From Diaporthe sp. PMI_573 (taxonomy: Eukaryota; Ascomycota; Sordariomycetes; Diaporthales; Diaporthaceae), in assembly GCA_021399435.1 (NCBI GenBank), contig JAJTUP010000010.1:1116001-1180000 (forward strand): DNA of 64,000 bases, read 5' to 3'. Below the pieces are notes generated by a model. That model did no database searches and was not told where the DNA came from. It was given only the letters and a program-made list of their open reading frames with translations. Position 1 is the stretch's first letter; each line of letters opens with the position of its first letter. The position numbers and the translations under genes are program-made. This document shows, one piece after another, positions 33,883 to 46,477 of the stretch.

Positions 33883-36800
33883 ATGCCTCTATCCAAATCC
33901 TTCTCTGAGCAGTCCAGATTTCCAAAGGCAAGTAAACAAACCACAACAGTCCAAAAACAGCCAGAGACAGCCAGTGCAAATGCATCTGCATCTGCATCCA
34001 CTTGACAAGCAGACCTGGGTACTGATTAGATGACATTCAACAGCAACGGCAAGCCCAATGGCAGAGAGGAAAGTCTCACTCTGGCGCCATCCCCTCCAAG
34101 CCGCCAACTCGGCCACCTGCCCCCGTCTCCGCCGTCACCAAAAACAAGCTGTCCAAGTTCCAGTTCCAGAATCCCACCGCTGAACAGCCCGATACTTTCT
34201 CAAATCTTGCTCCCATATCGGAGAACCAAGACAAGCCCTCGGCTGGCGAGACTACCAGTGCTCTGGAAAATGCAGATTCCAACAAGGAAAACCTTCAAAC
34301 CGAGGGGCGGGATCCCACAGACACGGCGTCGCTACCTGGCCAGCAGAAACGTGCCACAACGACGCCCGTCAGCAGACTGGCCTGGCAGGACCTCATGGGG
34401 GTGGGCGATGCAGACAGGCAGGAGGACGACACCTCGCCCACTGAGCGCCTCCTTTGGCATAATGATCCTGGCGACACGGTCAGCATGATCTCGCCCCTCG
34501 TCCCGCGTCGGGGCAAAAAGCGCGCCCGCAGCTCATCGCCCATGTCGTCTCCAGCCGGTGACAAGACACGAACACCGGTTGTCAACGTCAAAAAGCTCAA
34601 GAAAGCGTTGAAGTCGGAGCATGCAGATCCGGCACTTGACCTGTGGGATCGCTTCGCCGTCGGCGGGGCAGCCGACAGCAAGAGCCCATTGGGCGCTACG
34701 AACCCAGCCCTGGCCCACCTGATGGTGTCCTCTTCCCCTCGGCCGCCAAAGGATGGTAGTCCAAATCACGCGGAAAGTAGTCTGAGAAGAGCGATAAGTT
34801 GCGGCTCTCACTGGCCGAAACGCCGACGGGTCGAAACTGCGTCGGAATCCCGGCCGGTCAAAGACACTGCGAAAGACGCCAAGTCTCTGATGGTGTCAGC
34901 TCTTCTTGAAACAGTCAATGACGAAATAAGTAAGACTGAGCGCACAGAGGAGGACCATGCTGGCATGGATTCACCGTCGATTAAGAAGAGACGATCCCCA
35001 AGAAAACAGCTGTCACACTCTCGCCCGGCAGTCTCACCGCAGCACTCTGAGCCTCAGAGTGCAGCGTCACCAGTGCTGAGTCCTTCACGCAACGGGACCA
35101 AGCGTGGACAGAGAACACCACCTTCGGACTATGGAGATGATGATTTCGACGACGATACCCTTTTGGAGCTCGATGTCTCTATGCTTAGCGGGCAGACAGA
35201 GGCTAGAACATTCTCAGGAGCGGCGGCGACTCTCGCTGACACGGATGCGCAGGAGGCCAGTGGGCAATTTTCAAAACAAGTAACGTCTTCGGATGATGAG
35301 TTTGATGATATGGATGACGATCTATTGGCTGCAGCTGGAGACATCGTCGGGATGGCCGATCCAGCCCTCACACAACAACCCGCTCCACCTCCCCCACCCA
35401 AGTCAATTCCCCCTGATGGCGGCACTGAAGATGACGATCAGTTTGGTGATGACTTTGGCGGGGACTTTGATTTCGAAGCCGCAGAGCTGGCTGCCACCCA
35501 GACAGCTGGTCAAGTCGATTCATCATTAATGCCCGTACGTACTGTCTGATAGCCAGCCAATAGGCAATAAACAAGCTTGCTAAGATATACGAGTAGGTGA
35601 TCCACAAGCCGACTGCAATTCAGCGGTACCTGGTGACCAATGTGCTTGAGAACTCGTTCACGGACGAACGCGGGCGAGAAGCGCCGGAGGCGATCCTGGT
35701 TGTCCAAGCCGAGAGATCCAAGACCACAAAGACTGTCCATCTTCGGGGGGATTGGGTCGACACTCCAGTTCATCCCAAATCTCATGTACACATTATCGGC
35801 AGCTTCGGGCCCAATGGCCAATGCGTCATCGACAACAACCAAAACATCCTGATCCTTCACCCGGACCAGTTGATCTCGGCCACCGTTGTTGCCGACTCGT
35901 TCAGTTGCATGCGGCGAGCAGTCTTACAGGATCGAGTGAAAGCCACCAGCGAGGCTTCTGCCCCGCTTGTATACGGCACGATTCTGCACGAGATTTTCCA
36001 AGAGGCGCTTGTGGCGAACAGTTGGGACCAGGCTTTTCTAAACAACGCGATCGAGAAGATCATGAAGAAACATATCGAGGACCTGTATACCATCAAGGTC
36101 AACTTTACCGATGCTCGAGAACATCTGTCCTCGAAGATGCCTGAGCTACGAGGCTGGGCTGAGAAGTTTGTGTCGTCGTACCCCAGGCCGGACGCTGTTG
36201 CCCATGGCCGGAATAACGAGAAGACCAGCATATGTGTCAGCAAGCTACTTGACATTGAAGAACATGTCTGGTCGCCACTGTATGGGCTGAAAGGCAACAT
36301 CGACGCCACCGTTCAGGTCACAGTCAAGAACAGCCAAGAGAAACGAACTCTGACCGTTCCATTTGAAGTCAAGACTGGCAAGAATGTCAGCGAGAGCCAC
36401 CAGGCTCAGACAATGTTGTACAACTTGCTTCTGTCGGATCGTTATGACATTGAGATCGTCTACGGCATCCTATATTACATGGAAACATCACTGACAAAGA
36501 TCATTCCTGCCGTGCGCAACGAACTACGCCACATGATCAAACAGCGCAACCAGCTCGCCGTCTACATTCGTGAACGCAGCGTACAGCTTCCGCCGATGAA
36601 GAACAGCAAGCACGCCTGTGGCAAGTGCTATGCCCAGAACTCGTGCTTCACGTATCACAAACTCGCCGACGACGGAGATGGTGATTCAAGTGGTCTGCAA
36701 GAGAAGTTTGACCAGGTTGTGAAACACATGACGCCAGTTCACAAGGAGTTCTTCCTGAAGTGGGAGGACCTGCTGACGAAGGAAGAGAAGGAGAGCCAGA

Positions 36801-39046
36801 AGCTCCGGCGGGAGCTGTGGACGATGCTGAGCGTGGAGCGTGAGAAAGTCGGCAGGTGCTTCGCCGACGTGGTCATCGAGGAGGGCTCAGCCTCGGAGGA
36901 CGCCCACAGCCAGAAGATCAACCGCTTTCACTATGCATTTATCAAGGAAGATGCAGCACCTGGATTTTCTTTCGTGGACTCCCAGATCGCCGTAGGAGAG
37001 CCTATCGTCGTATCGGACGAGCAGGGACATTTCGCCTTGGCCCTCGGTTACGTTACAGCAGTCAGAAAGCAACGGATTAGTGTGGCTGTCGACCGGAGAC
37101 TTCATAATGCCCGTATACGGCAGCCTGGATTCGACAAAAAGGACAACCAGGTCTACGCCAGCATTATGGAGGTTGTGCCGGAAGGCGTGCCCTCCGGGCA
37201 GTCACAGGGCAAAATCAAGGAGACCCCGATTCGATACAGGCTGGACAAAGACGAATTCAGCAACGGAATGGCATTAGTCCGCAACAATATTGTGTCAATC
37301 ATGACAAACGAACAGTTCGGGTCTGAGAAGATTCGCAGGCTGGTCGTGGACCTGGAACCACCTGCGTTCAAGGCAGCGGCAACGCAGTACACCATTTCTG
37401 ACAAGGACAGCCTGAACGTCGACCAAAAGAGGGCCATCGAGAAGGTGATGAGTGCTAAGGACTACGCTCTTGTTCTTGGTATGCCCGGTACCGGAAAGAC
37501 GACGACTATAGCCCACATCATACGGGCATTGGTCGCCCAGAAGAAGAGTGTCCTGCTTACCTCATACACCCACACGGCCGTCGACAATATCCTTCTGAAA
37601 CTTAAGCACGAAGATATCCCGGTGCTCCGACTTGGTGCGCCTGCCAAGGTCCACCCTGAAGTCCAAGACTTCGCTATACTGGCAGCACAGCCCAAAGACA
37701 CCTTCGAGGAGATCCGCAGTGCCTGGCATGACACGCCCATTGTTGCAACAACTTGCCTTGGAACGAGCCACGCCATTTTCAACGAGCGCACATTTGACTA
37801 CTGCATCGTGGATGAGGCGTCACAGATCACACTGCCGATCTGTTTGGGCCCTATCCGTATGGCCCGCACGTTCGTCCTTGTCGGTGATCACAATCAGCTG
37901 CCGCCACTGGTCCAAAATGAGGAGGCTAGAATTGGTGGTCTGGATATCAGTCTATTCAAACTCCTTTCCGACACCCATCCCGACTCGGTCGTCAACCTGG
38001 AGCACCAATACCGCATGTCCGAAGATATCATGACGCTCAGCAACACTTTGATCTACGAGGGCCGACTGAAGTGCGGGACCGAGAAGCTGCGACTGCACAA
38101 ACTCGAGGTGCCCAACATGGACGGCCTGCGCAGGCACCATCACGATGCTACGACTCTGGTATCGTCCCCGACAAACTCGTTCTGCACGGGCATGGGAGCA
38201 TGCTGGCTGCGTGACCTGGTGGACCCCGAGACACGCGTCAGCTTTGTCAACACCGACGCCCTGCCATCCTCGCGAGAAGAAGCAAAGGGGAACCGCATTG
38301 TCAACCCGTGCGAGGCTCGCATTGTCGTGCAGCTCGTTGACTCCCTGCTCAGCGTCGGCGTGCCGGCCTCCGAGATTGGCGTGATGACGCACTACCGCTC
38401 TCAGTTGTCACTGCTCAAGCACGGCCTACGAGGCCACGGCGCCAACGGTGGGGGCATAGAGATGCACACGGCGGACCGCTTCCAGGGCCGGGACAAGGAG
38501 GTGGTCATCCTGTCCCTGGTCAGGTCGAACGAGGCGTGCAGCATCGGAGACCTGCTAAAGGACTGGCGAAGAATCAACGTCGCTTTCACTCGCGCCAAGA
38601 CCAAGCTGCTCGTTGTTGGGAGCCGGAGTACCCTCAAGGGAAGCGGGTGCGAGGAGATGCTGGCGCGGTTCATCGGGCTGATGGAGCAGCGGAGCTGGAT
38701 CTACGATTTGCAGCCGGATGCGCTTGACGGGCACTACTTTGAGGATGCCGGCACTCAGCTCACGGCGACAGCGGCGACGGGGCTGGGTGGGAGTCCAGTG
38801 AAGAAGGCTAAGAAGGAGCTGAACAGCACGGGCGTCCTCTGGAGCGATGCTGGCAGGAAACAGGCTCTGCTACCGCCATTCAAGCAGCCCAAGAAGAAGA
38901 CCATGGGCAACAACCAGGGCGGGAAGGAGAACCAGCCACCACAGGGAGTGAGGCCAAGGAGGGCCAAGATTGACGAGAAGGTGTTGCTCAAGGGGAAGCC
39001 AAATCTGGCCAATATTCTAAGCGACATGACTGGGAATACTTACTAG
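33883..39046 (+). CDS. dna2: DNA replication ATP-dependent helicase/nuclease DNA2
   Basis: Nuclease-helicase that trims Okazaki-fragment flaps and resects double-strand breaks in the nucleus. Proposed exons are 33883-33931, 34030-35534 and 35597-39046, giving 1,667 residues, a normal fungal length. The tiny first exon (MPLSKSFSEQ) was chosen because the Dna2 frame in exon 2 has no ATG until 34395, far inside conserved-looking sequence. An alternative GC-AG splice (33928-34043) is also in frame. The N-terminus is Ser/Pro-rich and disordered, with SDDEFDDMDDD acid patches. The nuclease has Cys of the Fe-S cluster near 620, GNIDATVQV, FEVKTGK near 773 and HACGKCYAQNSC near 857. The helicase has GMPGTGKTTT near 1147, VDEASQI, VGDHNQLPP, LEHQYRM, DRFQGRDKEVV and VAFTRAKTKL. 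The tail is Lys-rich. Confidence 0.95.
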
Positions 39047-39969
39047 GCGTTTGATTATATGAATTACAGGGCTCGACAACTCGAGGGAAGCGGTTAGGTG
39101 GAGCTGGAACAGGTATGGATATGGGAGGGGGTGCTTTGGTCTATGGTATCTCTAGGATTACAGCATTCGTCCTGCCCGCCGAAGCATGTCTGAGGACTCT
39201 ATTGCTGTTGCTCTTTATTCAAACAGATGGGCTCTGCTATAGATGGGAGAACAGCAGTGCCACGCATGGCTGTACAAACATTATCAGAGCCTAAATGTCT
39301 GCTCTACATGATTACCGAGGTGTTGAAGCCGTGATCAGATGCCCATTCCGACATTTCTCGAGCTTGGGTTTCGGCCGTGTAAGACGATTGGCGCGGCTCT
39401 CGGCGACTGGCATTTTGGCTTACGCCTCGGGCGGCCGGGTCCAGTCAAAGTCGACGATCTCTCTGCCACCCCCAACGTTTCTCCGATCCGGAGGTCGTTG
39501 ATGACTCAGCCTGGCCCCGGCTCAGCTGCGCCTGACTCTTGCTCCGTGGGGGGAGAGAGCTCCTCCCCCTCTGAAAGAGACTCCCCTAACCGACCTCATC
39601 AAGGACCGCAGCAAGCACCCACGCAGGCAAGCCCGAGATTCACCCGCCCCATCCGCCTGTCTCTGCTCTTTGTCTGCCAGCGCAACACAGACCACCATCT
39701 CCACTCACGACCTCAGCACCACCTCTGGGCGGCGACCACGACACCGCAAGGCCACTCTAGACTATCAATCGACCTTCCTGTCAATCAATCACTCAATCGA
39801 TCAATCGAACACCGACCCAACCACCGATTGGCCCGAGGGGGAAAAAATAACGCCTACCGTTCGACCCCATCAACGACGAGCAAAACCCAGCGAGCAAACG
39901 ACCACGCTGCTCGGACCCCCCTTACCCTCAAAACAACACACCAATCGAAGCTTCAAAACACAGAGAGCC
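39047..39969. other. Intergenic region: dna2 3' flank and NDUFB11 promoter
   Basis: 920 bp. The right part (39540-39960) is C/T/A-rich with CAATCAATC-type short repeats, typical of a fungal housekeeping promoter and leader. No separate gene is supported. Confidence 0.5.
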
Positions 39970-40605
39970 ATGCGCGGAGCCGCCGTCCGACAAGCGGTCC
40001 TGGCGACCCGCGCCAGCCGGCAGACCGCCGCCTGCAGGGCACGCACCTTCGCGACGACGCCGGCACGGCAGGGAGGCGGGCACGGGCACGGCCCGGAGTT
40101 CGACCCGCCGACGGGCTGGCTGTTTGGCGTGCGACCCGGCGAGAAGGCGGAGAAGGAGGGCTGGGAGGGCATGGCGTACTACGGCATCTGCGGCAGCCTG
40201 GTCGTGTTTGGGGTTGCCTACGCCTTCAAGCCTGATACCTCGTGAGTCCTGTTTTCTTTTGTTCGTGTTTCTCATCCTTCCTGGCTGTGTTGGCTGCGGG
40301 CGGTGAGAGGGCTTGATGCCTATAGGGAGGCCCGGCGTGTAGAGGTCGGTGTCGGATCAAGGGGAAGGAGGTATGAGTCAATCGACGCGGGGTTGATATT
40401 CGCTTCTCTGGGCAAGAACCGAACTTGCCGAAGATGGATTTAAGACAGGCAATCTGGGAATCTACCTCGACCAATGTCATCATGGAGCAGGACGCCTGGC
40501 TGACATTTGCTGCTTCCTCCTAGGATACAAACCTGGGCTCTCGAGGAGGCCCGCAGACGGTTAGAAGTCGAGGGCATCTTGGAGGATCCCGACAAGAAGA
40601 ACTAA
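39970..40605 (+). CDS. Mitochondrial complex I ESSS/NDUFB11 subunit
   Basis: Accessory inner-membrane subunit of NADH:ubiquinone oxidoreductase. Exons 39970-40241 and 40524-40605, with a 282-bp intron, give 117 residues. Residues 1-33 are Arg/Ala-rich without acids (MRGAAVRQAVLATRASRQTA...), a mitochondrial targeting sequence ending near ARTFATTPARQ. The mature part has FDPPTGWLFGVRPGEKAEKEGW and one membrane helix (YYGICGSLVVFGVAYAF). Exon 2 completes the family's C-terminus, IQTWALEEARRRLEVEGILE. The frame across the joint is PDTS|IQTWA. It follows dna2 on the same strand but is an independent gene. Confidence 0.92.
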
Positions 40606-41041
40606 GACGACAGCGGGAGTGGGAATGAACATGCGGGACGACAAAAACGCGCTGGGACGCAGAGCACATGCAACACGCAACCATGCTGCTTATTCTAGAC
40701 AGGAGTCGTCACCGCCGGGGAAGGGGATAGTCGATAGGGCTGTATACTATGGGCCGGTTGAACATAAAAGACAAATCAAATAATCGAGGCATAGAAATGG
40801 GTAGGCAAGGGGGCTGATAGAGCAGTCACTACTTCCGAATCCGAGAGATCGGGAGGTGGATGAACATGCAAGATTTCTTTTGTCGCTCAAACATGGTCTA
40901 TGAAAATGTGCCATATCGCCTTTTACTCTTTTACCATCCCAGGATGTTCCGGTAGAGCCCCAACCCCTCGAGTGACCGCATCTACACTGGCACACCGATC
41001 TAGGCCTCAGATCACTACCTCCACTACGGCGGCTGCTGCCC
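40606..41041. other. Convergent intergenic region, no gene seen
   Basis: 436 bp between the 3' ends of the complex I gene and the aminotransferase. It contains only short open frames and is taken as 3' untranslated sequence of both. Confidence 0.6.
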
Positions 41042-42363
41042 TTAACAGACATGGCTCCACTCGTGCTCCTCGTCGCCGTACTGGATGGCCTCCATCCAGT
41101 TCTTCATCTTGGTGGCGACCTCGCCTGACTCCTCGTTCTCGGACAGGCCACAGTTGACCAGCTGGCCCTTCCAGCTGATGCTCCTGACGGGGCTGACGAT
41201 GGCGGCGGTTCCGGTGCCGAAGGCCTCGATCAGCCTGCCCTCGGCGGACGCCTCGGCCAGGTCGCGCATGGTGTACTTGCGCTCGGAGATGAGCCAGCCC
41301 TCCGGGGCGAGCCTCTCGCGGGCGAGGGCGAGGACGGAGTCGCGGGTGACGCCCTCAAGGATGGTGCCGTCCAGGGGCGCGGTGACGAGCTCCTTCTGGC
41401 CCGTCTCCTTGTTGCGCAGGGCGACGAACATGTTCATGGTGCCGACCTCGGTGACGTACTCCTCCTCGCCGAACAGCCACAGGTTCTGGGCGAAGCCGCG
41501 GCTCATGGCGTCGCGCTGGGGCACGATGCAGGGGGCGTAGTTGGCACCCAGCTTCTTGTCGCCGACGCCGCCGGGCCAGGCGCGCACGGCGTAGTCGGTG
41601 GCCTCGAGCGAGACGGCCTTGAAGCCCGTGGGGTAGTAGGGCCCGACGGGGCTGGCGATGACGTACAGCAGGGCGCTGCCCGGGGGCCCGACGCCGAGGG
41701 TCTTTTGCGTGCCGATCATGGTGGGCCGCAGGTAGAGCGAGTAGCCGCGGTCGGAGGGGATGAAGCGCTCCTCGAGCTTGGCGAACTTGGAGATGAGGTC
41801 GATCATGGCGGTCGAGGAGAAGGTGGGCAGGGCGATGCGGGCGGCCGAGCCGTTGAAGCGCTCCATGTTCTTGTCCGGGCGGAAGAGGCGGATCTGGCCC
41901 TTTGAGTCCTTGTAGGCCTTCATGCCCTCGAAGCACTCGAAGGCATAGTGGAAGACGCTCGTCGCGGGGTCGAGGGAGAGGTTCTGGTAGGGCTTGATGC
42001 TGGGTTCGAGCCAGCCGGATGTTTTGTTCCACTCGACGGTGAACATGTGGTCTGGAGGCAGGAAGCTTGCGTCAGACAAAGCAGCAGAAGAAGTGCCCAG
42101 TGCGTTCGCATGATGGGTCTCTCACCAGTGAAAGTTGCGCCAAAGATGAGCTCCTCTGGCTTCCTCAGAGGGCCGGGAGTCTTTGCCTTCTCGACGGTGA
42201 GCTTGGATGAGTCGATGTCCTGGGGCTTGGACACGGAGGCGGCCTCGGGCTTTATGCTGTAACATCTTGCACTTGCGGGCTGCCATGACCTTTGGAACAT
42301 GGAGCGCGAGATCTGGGAACTTCTGGGCCTCAGGGCACCACATCGAGGCACGAAGGCACGCAT
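41042..42363 (-). CDS. Mitochondrial branched-chain-amino-acid aminotransferase
   Basis: PLP enzyme that interconverts leucine, isoleucine and valine with their 2-oxo acids. Exons 42363-42126 and 42051-41042, with a 74-bp intron, give 415 residues. The N-terminus (MRAFVPRCGALRPRSSQISR) is basic and acid-free, a mitochondrial presequence ending about ARCYSIKPE. Core class-IV aminotransferase landmarks are present: FHYAFECFEGMKAYK, LYLRPTMIGT, YYPTGFKAVSLEATDY, and GGVGDKKLGANYAP with the PLP-binding lysine. Downstream are EEYVTEVGTMNMF, LDGTILEGVTRDSVL and EAFGTGTAAIVSPV. No key residue is missing. The ATG at 42363 gives the best presequence. A TGACTC element lies 180 bp upstream, compatible with general amino acid control. 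Confidence 0.95.
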
Positions 42364-43321
42364 CTTGGTGGTCGTGATCCTTGGGTCGTGATCGACAGAC
42401 GGTGTTGAGCGAGGGTATGTATGGGTCTGGTCCACCTATGCCAGCAAAAAAAGAAGGCACGATACGATAGACAACAAAGAGAAACCAATTGAACTCCAAA
42501 GGGAAGGGCAGACACGATTGCTCTTATGAAGTACGAAGGAAGAGTCACCGTGTCTGGGCTGGGACTATATCTTTGTAATCTACTCGAGGATGCGAAAAAT
42601 GCGGGCCAACACGAAGTCTAGAGAATGACTGTCGACTCAGTTTATCAGTCACTGAGCTGATACTGTGTAATCCCACACTGCCCACAAAGTTTCAACGGAG
42701 CCGTCATCGGAGCATGGAGCTTCCAATTGAGCTAGGGAAGGCATCAGCTGGAGGCCGATTGGACAGGGCTGCAGACGGCAGCTAAACATGTTCGGGCCTA
42801 GCTGCTTTCAGGGGGTTCGTCTCGACTTCTCAATGCTCTTGTTGGCGGTGGTCGCAGTCGCGGGTCTTAGGTAAGCCTTGGGGAGCTCCCCCCCCTTTGA
42901 CGGCTGGCGCATTGCAGAGTGGGTTGGTTGGTGGTCGTAGTATGTGTAGGTACATGTGCAGTCAGGCGAGAGACAACAATCAACTCACTTTACTCAACGC
43001 TGACCGGTGGTGAGACTGTGCTTATTGCTAAGAGGCCGTCTTGGGCCCCTTGCTTTCACCAACTCAGCCCTCTCTGTCTGTCCCTCTCGGTTTTTTGTGT
43101 GGCCCCTTAATTTATTCCGGTCGCAGACGGCCACGTTGTGGTGGCGTCGTCTATATCTGGAAGTTGGGCATTCAACTGTGGAACTGATTGATTGCGACCA
43201 ACCTCGACTCCCGACCTCGACTCTGTCTTACGCATGTGACAACGATCCACCCTTTGGCCGATCAGCCTCCCAGCCCTGGCGACATGACCAGCGCCCTCTT
43301 CCACTTCCTACAGCCGCCAAA
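42364..43321. promoter_or_regulatory. Divergent promoter region of the aminotransferase and the SCY1-like gene
   Basis: About 960 bp with pyrimidine-rich stretches near 43060-43100. No additional gene is seen. Confidence 0.45.
42542..42547 (-). promoter_or_regulatory. Possible CPC1/Gcn4 element TGACTC upstream of the aminotransferase
   Basis: The core general-control hexamer TGACTC occurs on the coding strand of the aminotransferase gene, about 180 bp before its ATG. A hexamer can arise by chance, but the target is an amino acid biosynthetic gene. Confidence 0.3.
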
Positions 43322-46300
43322 ATGTCGTCCATGTTCTCCTCCGCGCTGAAGTCCATCCAGCAGACAAACATCAATGCCAACTATTCCATAACCCCCAACG
43401 CGACGTCGCAGGCCGGCCCCTGGAGGATACACGATGCGAAGAGGAAGTCCACCGGCAAGACCTATTCCGTCTTCATCTTCGACAAGAAGTCGCTGGACTC
43501 GCATGGAAATTCCCTGGGTCGATCGAGCGCCGCCGCCTTCAAGAGGGTGTCCGGAGAGGTTATCGAGAGGTTGAAGACGGAGGCATCCTCACTCGCCAAG
43601 TTGCGCCACCCCAGCGTGCTTGAGCTTGTTGAACCCGTCGAGGAGACGAGAGGAGGCGGCCTACAATTCGTTACCGAACCCGTCACCGCGTCGCTCGCTA
43701 GCCTGCTACAGGAAAAGGACGATCAAGAACGCGCCGGTGGTGTTGGCGGCCGGTCCAGCCGCTATGTCACTGAGGATGCGGACGGCACGAGGAGGCGGCG
43801 CGAGCTCGAGATCGATGAGTTGGAGATCCAGAAGGGCCTGCTGCAAATCAGCAAGGCGCTCGAGTTCCTCCACGAGAATGCTGGCCTTGTGCACGGGAAC
43901 ATCACCCCTGATGCTATCCTCATCAATGCAAAGGTAGGTTGGACTCGTCGGTGCCACACCTGGCAGATCTGTCCAACGATTCGAATACTGACCTTCACCA
44001 GTCCGATTGGAAGATTAGCGGTCTATCCTTCTGCAGCCCTCCCGAGAATTCGACCAAGCCAACCTCCTTCCAACCTCTGAGCCTCTACGAAACCCTCAAC
44101 CCAGATCCACGGCTGCCGCGATCTGTCCAGCTCGACCTGGACTATACCTCCCCAGACTTCGTTCTTGACAACAACCTCAATGTATCGGCCGACATGTTCT
44201 CATTGGGCCTCCTCTGTGTCGCCCTCTATAATTCACCGCACAAGTCTCCGCTGGAGTGTAATTCCAGCGTGTCGACATACAAGAGGCTGTTCCAGTCCAG
44301 CTCGACCATACCCACCGTGAACAACAACTTCATGTCCTCTAGGCCGTTGCCCAAGGACCTGGTCGCGCATGTGTTGCCTCGGCTGATAACCAGGCGGCCA
44401 GCTCAACGTCTTACCGCTAAAGAATTCCAAGAGACGGAGTTCTTCGATAACATTCTCATATCCACGATCCGCTTCATCGAATCTTTCCCGGCGAAAACAC
44501 CCACCGAGAAACAGTCATTCCTGAGGGGCTTGAATAAGGTTCTGCCGTCGTTTCCCAAGTCGGTGATGGAAAAGAAACTGCTTCCAGCTCTCCTAGAAGA
44601 GACCAAAGACAAGGCGCTCCTGTCTCTTATACTGGGCAATGTTTTCAAAATCATTGACCTTCTCCCTTCGGGTCGGCGAGCCTTCACCGATAAGGTTCGG
44701 CCAGTGCTAAAAGACATCTTTGTCACGAATAACAAGAACACCGAGGAGAAGGACGCGGCCAGAGATGCCGGACTCATGGTTGTTCTTGACAACATCTCTA
44801 CCATCGCCAATAATACGCCTGGCAAGGAGTTCAAAGATGGTACGTGCAGCCGCCGTCAAATACCTCCATCTCCCGTTTTAAAGCAGAAGCTGACACACTT
44901 CAGACATGTTGCCCGTTGTTGCTGCGGCCATAGCGGCACCGACTCACTCGGTGGTCGACGCCGGGCTCCGAAGCTTACCCGTGGTGTTGCCCGTCTTGGA
45001 CTTCAGCACGATCAAAAATGAGCTATTCCCTATCATAGCTCACGTCTTTAGCAAAACAACCAGTCTGGCCATCAAAGTGCGGGGCTTGCAAGCATTCGTT
45101 GTCCTCTGTGGAGGCTCGCCGGCCGCTGCTGATAGTAGCGGGTTGGATGGGCTTCCCGAGCACAAGAAAACATCTTCTTCAACGGCCCTCGACAAGTACA
45201 CGATGCAAGAGAAGATTGTGCCCCTCATCAAGGTCATCAAGACCAAAGAGCCGGCGGTCATGGTAGAAGCCTTGAATGTGCTGAGAGTTGTTGGTGATTA
45301 CGCAGACTGCGAGTTCATTGCCATGGATATCCTGCCCATCCTTTGGAGCATGAGTCTTGGGCCGTTGCTGAACCTCAAGCAGTTTCAGTCCTTTATGGAT
45401 CTCATCAAATCGCTATCTCGCAAGGTTGAGGATGAGCAATCGAAGAAACTGCAAGAGCTAGCTGGGGTCACTAATGGGTCCGCGGCCGCTGGGCCTGCCG
45501 ATGACTTCATGTCCTTCGGCGGTATCACTGGCACACAGTTCGATGCAGCAACAGGTGCGACAGAAGACGATTTCGAGCGACTCGTCAAGGGAAAGTCGAG
45601 CTCGAACAACACCAACCCTATGGATGCCGGCTGGGGCGACACGGCCTCAGCGATGAGCTCTCCAGGTTTATCACACCCCAAGGCTTCGCAGAATGCCACT
45701 TTCTCCTGGTCCACACCAAGTCCAACAAAGGCATCTAATCCGACGGGCTCACTGGGTGGTTTCAAGGCCCAGCAAGGCTCGTTCAGGACGGTGACGCCGG
45801 ACCTGGCGAGCCTACCATCAATGGCCCCGTCAACCACCCAGTTCTCTCAACCTCTGCAGCCCAGCGCCCCACAGTCCGCCTTCCCCCCGCCACCGGCGCA
45901 GCCTGCCTCATCGACCTCTACAAACTGGTCCACGGCCGCGGCAAACCCGTGGGCGTCGGGCTCTTCCTCGACGATGCAGCCCGCAAGAAGCAACACTATG
46001 TCACCACCGGCAGCACAGACTCCCACGTACGGCAGCGGTCTGAATAACTCGATGGCCTCCCTGTCGATGAATCAACAACGGCCAGGAGTCGGGTCCATGA
46101 ACCGCTCCACGTCGTCATTCTCTCTGCCTCCACCTCCAGGTAGTGGGAACTCGACGCCGGCCGGATCAGGCTTCAGCATTCCACCGCCACCTTCACAGCA
46201 ACAACAATCCTCGTTTGGCCGGCCGGCGGGATCGATGGGGTCCACTATGGGCGGCATGAACGGAATGAGCAGTCTAAGCAGCATGGCCAGCAAACCGGCA

Positions 46301-46388
46301 ATGGGGTCGTCTGGTATGAGTATGAACAGCATGATGGGATCTTCTGGGAGCTTCGGCATGGCGGCGCAACAGCAGCAGCAGCAGCAGC

Positions 46389-46422
<34 letters not shown>

Positions 46423-46477
46423 GCAACAACAAAATCAGAGCACGGGGACGTTGGATAAATACCAGAGCTTGTTGTAG
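43322..46477 (+). CDS. SCY1-like (SCYL2-type) pseudokinase with polyQ tail
   Basis: Protein of 1,007 residues from exons 43322-43933, 44002-44839 and 44904-46477. The kinase-like domain (about residues 35-340) is degenerate: the HRD position reads LVHGNITPDAI and the DFG position reads SDWKISGLSF, so catalysis is unlikely. After it come alpha-helical HEAT-like repeats (about 370-680) with FLRGLNKVLPSFP and ARDAGLMVVLDNIS, as in SCYL2, which works in clathrin-dependent trafficking at the Golgi and endosomes. The C-terminal 300 residues are Pro/Ser/Gly/Met-rich and end in a polyglutamine tract followed by GTLDKYQSLL. The start at 43322 (MSSMFSSALKSIQQ) fits the family; the upstream frame is open but implausible. 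Confidence 0.9.
46368..46434 (+). repeat. CAG/CAA repeat encoding a polyglutamine tract
   Basis: About 22 glutamine codons, a block of CAG followed by mostly CAA, near the end of the SCY1-like gene. The mixed codons suggest partial stabilisation, but length variation between strains is likely. Confidence 0.9.

Noticed and set aside
34030..34488. 152-codon frame at the beginning of dna2
   Set aside because: It is in the wrong frame; the neighbouring frame gives the Dna2-like sequence (TKNKLSKFQFQNP) and connects to the helicase exons.
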